Positions 55,839 to 64,000 of a DNA stretch of 64,000 nucleotides are shown piece by piece. The DNA comes from Ochotona curzoniae (lineage: Eukaryota; Chordata; Mammalia; Lagomorpha; Ochotonidae). Position 1 is the stretch's first letter. Each line of letters starts with the position of its first letter. The stretch lies in the NCBI RefSeq assembly GCF_017591425.1, contig NW_024466413.1, positions 1,736,001 through 1,800,000 of the forward strand. Reading direction: 5' to 3'. The translations under genes were made by a program, and so were the position numbers. Below the pieces are notes generated by a model, which did no database searches, was not told the origin of the DNA, and was given only the letters and a program-made list of their open reading frames with translations.

Positions 55839-56944
55839 AAATCTTTATATGGAGACAACCTTGCAGTCAGAGACTTACCTAAAGGTAGCCACTAAATCGT
55901 CCAGGTCAGAGTTGGGAGTATGAGAACTCATGAATTCATCTCATTTTCTGTATTTTGTTTAATAAAATGTATGTTGGAAGAATCCCTCTATCCATACTTA
56001 AAAAAAAAAAAAATCAGTGTTCAGGAATATGCAGGTGAAATAGCTCCGTGACTGACTCTGAGCTCTCTTGCTTGTTCCCCTCACCCAGTGTGTTCATACA
56101 GACGCATTTAAAAGAGAGCTGCAACCCTGGATTCCACGACCCTGAAAAGGAGATTTCATGGCAAAATGGCCGAACCTTTTCTCCAGCTCCTCCGCTGTGA
56201 GACGCAGCGCTTGGCTGAGGATTCCATTTTTCCTTCCGTTTGACAGCGGCACGGGACGGGTCATGTGACACACATATCCGGTTGACTGAGGGTGGTGCAG
56301 GTTTATCTCCTAATTCACCCTACTACGCCTTGCCATGATAAAGTCAAGTTCACCCCCCCCCCCTTTTTTTTTTGGTCCGTGGTCTGAAAGCACAGGACCC
56401 TTGGGATTTAGAAATGAAGTACAACAAAATAAACACATAAAGTCATGGCCGAAGGGATTCTCTGTGGCTGAATCTTGTGACCTGAAACACCTACACTGTA
56501 GTACAAGCACGGATTGAATGCAGACTGCTTTTAAACTGGTTCCCAGACTAAAGCAAACACACAGCCCTGCATCATTGTGCTAGTCAATAAATCGGAGCCC
56601 AGGTGAGTTTTGTCTTCCTATTACTTGACAGAGACTCTGTGCTATATACATAGTGTGTGTGGTAAATCGGGAAAACTGAAGGTATGTTCCTTGTCGAGGA
56701 AGGAGAATATATGCCCATCTGTGAGTGGACACGGATGACTCTGCAGGCTGAGATATGACAGAGAATCAGGAGAGAGGATCTGAGATCGCTGGATTGCTAG
56801 ATACTCCTGAAAAGGGAAAGAGACTGGAGGGAGGAAGCCCCCAGCTTAAGTGCAAAGAAGCAAGAATGGTTGATTAGAAAACAGGAAAGAGACAACCTTG
56901 TAAAGGATAAGGGCTATGTAAGGATCTTGTGGAGTCAGTTGAAT
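55839..56944. other. Unassigned sequence
   Basis: Contains the C11T10 run at 56353-56373. 56000-56280 has somewhat higher GC with CpGs and an 85-codon minus frame without recognised domain. Confidence 0.4.
56353..56373 (+). repeat. Homopolymer C11 followed by T10
   Basis: Directly visible block of eleven C then ten T. The minus strand is A10G11. Sequencing length here should be treated with caution. Confidence 0.95.
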
Positions 56945-57100
56945 TGAAAACATGCATATGATGGACACATGACCATATTGTACTATACTTTAGTAACAAT
57001 ACAAGGAAGCTCATGGGGAGAAGGTTGGGGTGGGGGAAGCGAAATGCCAGGGCCTATGGAACTGTATTATAAAATGATAATAATCATCATAATAATAGTA
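56945..57100 (+). mobile_element. L1 3' end
   Basis: gaaaacatgcatatgatgga, cacatgaccatattgtacta, then the G-rich ggggagaaggttggggtggg block, gggcctatggaactgtatta, and a degenerate ataataatcatcataataat tail. Same order as the minus-strand 3' end at 39590-39890. Confidence 0.8.
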
Positions 57101-57104
57101 AGTG

Positions 57105-57700
57105 TATTCAGTTTTTGAAGGGCTTTAAGAAGGGATTGTTATAAAAATACTATTTTAAAATATCACTAAGGTTGCTATGTATGGTACTATTTATAAGGCA
57201 TTGAAAGTGGATGTTCAGAAAAATAAAACATCTATGTTGCCATGGTAAAATGAGAGCTGCTGATGTAATACATTTTCTGAGATGGCAAGGGACGTAGAGA
57301 AAGGTGGGCATTTAAAACAGATTTTCGATGTAGTCTGTGAAATGAAAGTTACATATGGGGTTTCTGACAAGGAGAAGTTAACAATAATCTTTACTTTTTT
57401 TGTAGGATGGTCATGTGTCAAAGTGGTACCGTTTCCGGAGATGGAAACTGATAGAGAGATTTCAAGAAGAGAGGTTAGTTTTGGATGCTGTGAGTTAAGA
57501 GACTCAGAAGACTCCAGCAGGGGCAGCAGGTGGAATTTGGAAAGTAGTTCAAGTGGAAGATAGAAATACAGGAATTGTGAATTTTAAAATATTTAACAGC
57601 ACTTCAGAAAGTTTCTGAAAAGTGGAATTGAGAGGTAAACTGATTTGGGTGCAAAGTAAGTTTCAGATCCATGAGTTGTTTTCAGGCACGCATGAGCTCT
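57105..57700 (+). mobile_element. Ancient mammalian dispersed repeat, family unnamed
   Basis: gttttgaagggctttaagaa, ggttgctatgtatgg, ggcaagggacgtagagaaag, accgtttccggagatggaaa, agaagagaggttagttttgg, agttcaagtggaagatagaa follow the same ancient consensus suspected at 14220 and 30220. The 93-codon frame 57282-57563 lies within it and is not a gene. Confidence 0.45.
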
Positions 57701-58794
57701 GAAGAGATTTCAGATGCATTGATTTTAAATTCTCTTTTGCAAATAATCATAGCTTCAATTTTCTGCTAACTTTTGAAGCATCCCCATGTTTCAGGAATTG
57801 AGAAAGGATGAGGTTGCTAAGGAAGATTGTCGTGAGCTGGGGACCCTGGGGTCCAGACCCATCCTGGGTCTCAGGTGAAACCCAGCGTCTGCCTATCTTC
57901 TCCTTCGTATCGGGCCCCACGGCAGGAAGCCAGGGTTTGGCAATCTTGCCCTGTTTCCTATACCTCCTGTGCAGTCCCAGCAATTGGTAAGCTGCCTCTT
58001 CCATGACAGGCTTTCAACTAGTAATAGGCAGATGGTAGGGTAATTAAATCTTCATGATTACACCTGCTTTTACACTTCTCCAATAGTGTACCGTCTTTTC
58101 TAAATTAAAGAATCTTGAAAAATGACTGTGCCCTTACTAAGATCCAACAAGGAGTACCAGATACACAAAACCTCATTTCTTTCCTACGTATTCATGATGG
58201 AAACTCAAAAAGAAATGTTCTTATAAACGGGTGGGTTTAAAAGGTACCCAGGAAGTTCTTTGGCATTCTAGCCCTCTAGAACATTCTGTATTTCTCAATT
58301 CTATCCTTCAGTTTTGGTATAATGCAATTGCACTATCAGCCGGGGTAATATATGTCTTGGAGTACTAAATGTACTGTTACTGGGTAAATGAGTAGATCGG
58401 TTTAAGGTTGAATGATTGGAACCAAAGCATTCATTAAAGTTTCTATGTCAGCCCTGGTGGGAGAGGAACCACATTGTAGTCAGTTCTGTTCAGAGCATCC
58501 GCCAGAGACGTGAAGAAGCAGTATCTTTTTATGACTTCTACTTGAAAGATTACCCTTGGGGAAAATAAACAAAATCTTTGGCCTCATTCTCAGAATTTGC
58601 CTCCGTTAGTCTGACTTTCTGTCTGTGCAGGCTACAAAAAAGGCTTGATTTATTTCTTTGTTGGATAACCTGCAGTCCCATTAAGCTGTAGAAAAATCAA
58701 ATTTTAAACACTTTCTCTATGCCTGATACTTTACTAGCAGCAGCACATAATTGGAAATTCCAATCTTTATTCAGGAGAGATATGGAAACTGCCC
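57701..58794. other. Unassigned sequence
   Basis: 57747-58004 has an 85-codon minus-strand frame (MEEAAYQLLGLHRRYRKQGK start) in a GC-richer patch, without a domain I know. Nothing else recognised. Confidence 0.4.
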
Positions 58795-59005
58795 TGAGAG
58801 GCACAGGCCTAAGAATATTATTTTAGAAGGTAAAGAATGCTGAGGGCATCTAATTATATGTCTGGATGCATATGCTAGTTATAGACAGGCTATGTGCCAA
58901 TAGAGGCACAGGACTAAGAATTCTGTTTTAGAGAACAGAGAAGAATTTTGTGGGTTCTAACTGCACATCTGGATACATATACCATATATGGATAGGCTGT
59001 GGCAG
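58795..59005 (+). repeat. Old two-copy tandem duplication, period 105 bp
   Basis: gaggcacaggcctaagaat at 58798 is repeated as gaggcacaggactaagaat at 58903. Both copies continue with tttag, agaatgctgagggcat/agaattttgtgggtt, tctggatgcatatg/tctggatacatata and ataggctgtg/acaggctatg. Divergence shows the duplication is old. Confidence 0.85.
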
Positions 59006-59892
59006 ATTAGAATGTTATTGATTTGAGTACGATATAGGGAGATAGTTCATTTCTTCTGTTGTTGTAGGTCTTTTCTTAATTGTCCGTATCAAGACTGTGA
59101 GTCCAGAGTACTTGGATGGAGTTATCCCGTATTTCCCTGTATTCGTGACACGTGGGGATGGTGATTTTGGACACAAAGCTGATGAGGGCAACAACTCCAC
59201 ATGGAGAAACAGTAGAGAAAAGAGATGATGAAAGTGGAAACCGTTAAGATTATGAAACAATCCAAAAATAGCCTACTTCTTCCTTGATCTGTGGCAGCTA
59301 ATATATAAATGTCTAAAATGCAGTGTATCTCTTTTTGATGCTTATGAGGAAGAGTGGGTTTTACACACATGACTTATTGAATTCTTCTCTAGTGAAAGGT
59401 TAAATGTGATTCTAAAGATAACGAAAGGAATGCCATTATGAAAACTAAAAGAAAAGTAAGAGTAGATCAAGCAAACTGGGAATTATAATTGGGCTCTTAA
59501 AATTGCATAGACAAAATATATAACATTTGTTCCCTTTTTATGAATAAAAAAGTATAAAAGAAAATAGATGCAAAAATAAACTCAAAAAATATTTTTCAGT
59601 GCACTTTCATTTCCATTCTTCAGTCTTGTATGAAACGCTGCCAATAACAGGAAAGGAACACTGCAATTAATCATCACGGGTCAGCATGTGTTCTAGTGGT
59701 TGATGATGGAGCTTTGGAAATATAAAATATTATAGGCCATGATTCACAATTTTCATGAGATAATCACTTACTATACAGTGTTTTATTGTATCCAATCCTT
59801 TTGGGGAATAGATATGTTAAGAAAATCTATGGTTTCTCACTTTTGAATGAATGATTGAACAGACACATCATTATTAATAAAATTCATATGTT
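59006..59892. other. Unassigned AT-rich sequence
   Basis: Overlapping minus-strand frames at 59015-59370 without domains. Nothing else recognised. Confidence 0.5.
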
Positions 59893-60015
59893 AAGGCGCA
59901 GGCATGTAGTGTAGCAGTTAAGACCTTTTAGGGGTGAAGGCCTCGATTTGTCCCCAGTTCCAGCATCCACATCGTGCGCATGGTGTGAAATAGCAGGACT
60001 AGATGCAGCTGCTCT
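59893..60015 (+). mobile_element. SINE head fragment
   Basis: ggcgcaggcatgtagtgtag, cagttaagacc, and agttccagcatcc resemble the tRNA-derived head of an old C-repeat. The body is not recognisable. Confidence 0.45.
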
Positions 60016-60176
60016 GGCTTCTGAGATGAAAAGGCCCGAGGACTGAGAGATGAATGGACTTTCTGGATTCTTCGTGACTGGTGATTTATAAAGATGTGGA
60101 GTTTTCATTTTAGGCTTTTCAGTGAGGAAATCTTAGAGTAGGAGACAAAAAAGAAATGAATTCTTGAAGGTTTCTC

Positions 60177-60181
60177 TGTGT

Positions 60182-60212
<31 letters not shown>
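60177..60212 (+). repeat. (TG)n microsatellite
   Basis: About 18 TG dinucleotides with one TA interruption. Likely polymorphic. Confidence 0.95.
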
Positions 60213-61336
60213 CAGTGCGTGTGTAAGTAAAGGGCCCACAGAGCAGTTGATAAAAACGATTCCGCGTAGAATGAAAGAATCAGTGTAATGTGGCACACTT
60301 TAGCAACCTGTGGCTTCAGTCAACTCCACGCAAACCATGCTTCAAGATTTTTTATATTTGCCTTCCGTTCATCAATAAATATACTCAGCTACACGTTTAC
60401 ACAGGACTTGGACTTTGACACCTCCATCTTCTCAGGACCTTTTGTTAGGTCTTACTCTTATGCGGCCCTCCCCGCCACAATGACAAGCTGAGCTTTCTAA
60501 ACTGCTAGTGAGATCATGAGACACCTCTTCTGAAAGTCCTTTATAATCAACCATTCCCTGATTCAGTTATTCTTTGAACTGCATGTTGGACCATTAAGAG
60601 TTGTTTGACAGACTCAAGCCCTTGCCAAGTATTGTGTGTTCATGAAATCCCATTACCCTAGATTTTTTAGGACTCTTTCTTAGGAAAGAGTTTACAGTTG
60701 GCAAGAATTCAACTAATGGATCTTGTTATGAAAGATCGATAACCCACTTCTCCAGTACAAATCATTCTTCTCTTGATGCTGTGGTCTTCATGTGAATTTT
60801 CTCACAGCAGTGTGAGAAAATGGTTTGTTTGGGAGATGATTCATTTAAGTTAGATTGAATGAGTCTGTCTTATGGAGAAAGAGACAGCCAATAAACGGGA
60901 TGCTTTTGAGCTATACAGTGTTTTGAAAAGCTGGGATTCAATTCCACTGCAGGTCTCATGGGATTAAGGGAGAAGATGCTTCATCATTTACCATAAAAAC
61001 AAGAAAGTAGGACATTTATTGATTGATTGAGCATCTGAAGTTCTGTTCGTGGGATAAATGAATGTTCATGCTTAAAGATTCTACCGACTCCAAATCCATG
61101 CCCTCTGCAGCAGTCCTTCAAAGCATCTGGATGAGCACAGGTTCCTGATTTTGGAAGATTTCGTTTCCAGGATCCATCCACCTGCAATCCAGGTTCCCCT
61201 CCAGGACAGGGCATTACATCCTCAACACTGAATCTTCTGGAACCAGTCCTTCAATAGCTTTTGACAACTTACAGCTTCTGTAGTATCTTCTTGCCTATGT
61301 ATAAATGCTAGTCTTAAAATAAATTGGCATCATATC
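60213..61336. other. Unassigned sequence
   Basis: No gene or clear repeat. Confidence 0.5.
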
Positions 61337-61640
61337 TGGTTCAACAGTCTAGTGACTAACGCCCTTGCCTTGCGTGCTCCAGGATCCCATATGGGCACCA
61401 GTTCTAGTCCCTGCCTGTGGCCTGGGAAAACAGTAGAGGATGGTCCAAGGCCTTGAGACCCTGCACCAATGTGGGAGATCTGGAAGAGGCTCCGGGCTCC
61501 TAGCTTCTGATCAGCTCAGCTCTGGCAGTTGTGGCCCCTTAGGGAGTGAATCAGCTGATGGAAGAGCTTTCTCTCTGTCTCTCCTCCTCTCTGTATATCT
61601 GACTTTTCAATAAAAAATAAATAATCCTTTAAAAATAAAC
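61337..61640 (+). mobile_element. C-repeat SINE, plus strand, internally deleted
   Basis: ttcaacagtctagtgactaa, gccttgcgtgctccaggatc, ccagttctagtccctgcctg, gggagatctggaagaggctc, ttagggagtgaatcagctg and ctctgtatatctgacttttc then A-rich tail. The segment between the B box and cctgcctgtggcc (about 30 bp) is deleted. Confidence 0.92.
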
Positions 61641-61779
61641 AGCGTCAATGATGCTGTCTTTCTAAGACTGTACACAGTATTGGAAATAACATCTCATGTC
61701 TAATAATCACTGACCAAAAGAAAGTGAAATAAAAAGAAAGAAAAGCATCCCTTACATAAGTTAGTGTACACTGTGTGGC

Positions 61780-61960
61780 TAATTACTATGCATAAATTAT
61801 CGAGGTCTTCAGACACAGACCTCATAATGTTTAATCCCCATGCAGAGATAAGGACATTAAATCAGAGGTGGACAAAATTTGTTCAAAATTATGCAGACAA
61901 AAAAGAAATGGACTTGATATTTAAACTTCAGAAGTCCCAATTCAGAGTCCAAGTTTCTAT
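61780..61960 (-). mobile_element. MIR fragment
   Basis: cataatgtttaatccccatg, cagagataaggacattaaat, tttgttcaaaattatgcaga and aattcagagtccaagtttct give the reverse MIR order. Confidence 0.5.
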
Positions 61961-62559
61961 GGAATAAGTTAAACCGCCAAAGCAACAGAAGAGAAAGGAG
62001 ACCAGGAGTTTTAGCCAATAGGAAAAGATAGAGAATATCATTGTTGTTGACACCACAAAATAAGGTTGGAAACAGTGAGAAAGGGGAGGGAGGGTGATTA
62101 AAAAATTGGACTACGTTAGCTTAGAATTGTGGATTTTACTGATTTCAACTACATTAGGATTTAGCTCTCTGTAGCTCAGAGAGCATGTGGATACTACTGT
62201 GGAATTCTGCTATTATAAATGAAACTCTAACTCACTTTATACTTTCTTGAAGTTATCTATAGAGTTTTGTACAGAACTTATAACCTATTGGGTCCTTGTT
62301 TTGAAATTGGAAATGCTGATCTCATTATTTTTCCATTCTGTGAGATACGCATAGTCTTAGTGTCACGGTGAAGGAGGAAAGGAAGAGTTTAGCCACGTGC
62401 TCGTCATGCAGGTGGTATTGTCAGAGGTGATATTAACAGCGATTCTGACCCCTCAAGAATGGTGAAGAGGCATCATATTGAGTGATATCTTAACAAGAAG
62501 GGGCTTGTAATTCCTAATTTGGCAGCACAGGTTGCTGTCTGGAAAGTGACTTGTCAAAT
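61961..62559. other. Unassigned sequence
   Basis: Nothing recognised. Confidence 0.5.
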
Positions 62560-62875
62560 TATTAAGACATTTTATTCATATGAAAGGTGAATTGACAGAC
62601 AGAGAGACATAGAGGGGGAAAGGTCTTATCTTTTCTGGTTTATATCTCATATGGACACTGAAGCCATATCTGGACCAGCTCAAACTCAGGAGCCTGAAAC
62701 TCCATCTGGATATGTCGTGTGGATGGCAGGGCCTGGATACTCAGTGCATTTTCCAGTACCTTCTCAGCTGCATAAGCAGGAGACTGGGTCAGAAGTGGAG
62801 CAGCTTGGACTGGAATTGGCACCACAACGTGGGATCCTGGCATCATAAGTAGTAGCTTAATGTACTAATGCACAA
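62560..62875 (-). mobile_element. Old C-repeat SINE, minus strand
   Basis: Tail complement ttaagacattttattcatat, gacagacagagagacataga, tatatctcatatggacac, gctgcataagcaggagactg, ggaattggcaccacaacgtg. Diverged. Confidence 0.75.
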
Positions 62876-64000
62876 ACTGGCCTTCATCAATAGATTTTGA
62901 ATATGAAAAATATTAAATGAAAATGGCTTGCTTAGACATTTATAAGGCTTTTCACCAGTTAGAGCTTTCACACATGTTTACATATATGTCCATGTGCATG
63001 TTTGGGTCAACAGGTAAGTTAGAATCGTGGGATGATCATAAATAAAGAAAAAAGAGTAAATAGTGCATGTAATACATGATGATCTGGGCGATATGATGAA
63101 GTCATTACATTCTGAAAGGAAAAAGAATCATTTGGAGGCACTTGACAACTTTGATGTCATTGGAAAAGTAGTACTTGATTGTAGGAAAATGATGTTCATT
63201 CATGTAATTTTGATACCTATTATTATCAGTAATCAGCCGAGTGACTTTGGATAGTTTATTCAATCATTTTTACCCTTAGTTATTTTACCACTCGAGTATG
63301 AACTTGAATGGACTATAAAGTGTCCAGATATTTGGTCAAGCATTCTAAGAATGATAGTGAAGATAATTTGGGTGAAATTAAAATTTAAATAGACAGACTA
63401 AGGGGAGTTCTCTCTCCCATGTTTCATTAGTTATGTTCAAAATCAAATACAACAGAAAGTCTCAATGAAGAGGAGTTGAGTTCTACCTGAGTTACCCGGA
63501 GCTAAGGCTTTGGTCTTCTGCTTGGGGAATGAAGGTTAGCTGAAATTACACCATCGGCTCTGTGGCAGCCCTTGAAGTACACCAGGTGTCCAAGCTTACA
63601 ACGTGCATGTCTTAGCATCTCTCAGACTCTAAAACTCCATAGGCAGAATTTGCATTATTAAATTGATTGATAATAGATAGGTAGACAGATAAATTCTGTT
63701 TCTCTTTTCTTTGTATGGCACTGACAGATGAATTCACCTGGTGTAGCAAAAGCATTAAGTTCCTCCTGAATGGAATGAAACTTCCTGCAGGTAGCTTGGT
63801 TCAGAAAATCGTCCCATATGTAATAAGAAATAGGGGTGAGCTAGGAAACATGAAAGAAGATTACAGGAAAAGCCAGCACAAGGGTGAATGAAATGGCATG
63901 TTGCTATTGAGGAAAGTTATTGTAAATTTTCATTGAGAATAATTCTCAGGCCATGTTTTCCCATCAAACCCCATGCCCTGTTTGTCAGCATCACTCCAGA
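62876..64000. other. AT-rich unassigned sequence
   Basis: No gene or clear repeat to the end of the window. Confidence 0.5.

Noticed and set aside
57747..58004. 85-codon minus-strand frame starting MEEAAYQLLGLHRRYR
   Set aside because: Protein-like appearance only. The plus strand is also open, no splice sites frame it and no family is recognised.

Overview
The window looks like ordinary non-coding mammalian DNA from a lagomorph, most likely a pika (Ochotona). The basis is its dominant repeat, a tRNA-headed, pyrimidine-rich, A-tailed SINE of the lagomorph C-repeat type. About 33 copies in both orientations were recognised by eye. The best-preserved copies (7087, 25806, 50312, 53677) start gggcccggcgcggtgg. 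They carry the sequence variant I associate with pika rather than rabbit, while some old copies (for example 55600-55838) keep the rabbit-like ggggccagcgctgtgg head. Species assignment is inference from memory of these consensus sequences. I found no convincing protein-coding gene, rRNA gene, functional tRNA gene, CRISPR array or prokaryotic signature. Nearly all open frames are under 130 codons. The longest ones lie in tandem repeats or SINEs and are artefacts.

Layout: 1-5 kb holds an old minus-strand L1 split by a nest of three SINEs, followed by MIR pieces. 5-6.5 kb holds a 5'-inverted L1 3' end. 7.4-9.9 kb is repeat-poor and could hold conserved non-coding elements. 10.8-12.2 kb is a plus-strand L1 with a large internal deletion and a duplicated 3' block. 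12.3-19.3 kb mixes SINEs, an ancient repeat and mostly unassigned sequence. 19.3-19.9 kb has two convergent MaLR-like LTR pieces, followed by an AT-rich block dense in homeodomain-type motifs (20.3-20.6 kb). A 46-bp minisatellite lies at 21.4-21.9 kb, a 19-bp minisatellite at 27.6-28.05 kb and a 420-bp polypyrimidine tract at 28.6-29.0 kb. 36.4-38.8 kb is a decayed L1 ORF2 interrupted by a SINE. 39.6-41.4 kb is L1 and SINE material. 48-50.8 kb has SINEs and a MIR cut by a young SINE. 53.5-54.6 kb is a three-level nest (young SINE in older SINE in L1). 57-59 kb contains an L1 3' end, an ancient repeat and an old 105-bp tandem duplication.

Nothing forms a gene system. The story is retrotransposition: one L1 lineage with a G-rich 3' UTR recurs on both strands, and its machinery presumably mobilised the SINEs. 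Target-site duplications are legible for several SINEs and give relative insertion order. A few exon-like intervals (8580-8706 plus, 43108-43299 minus, 51552-51776 minus) could not be assigned to any family and are reported as weak candidates only. Element boundaries, especially of old copies, are approximate to 10-30 bp.
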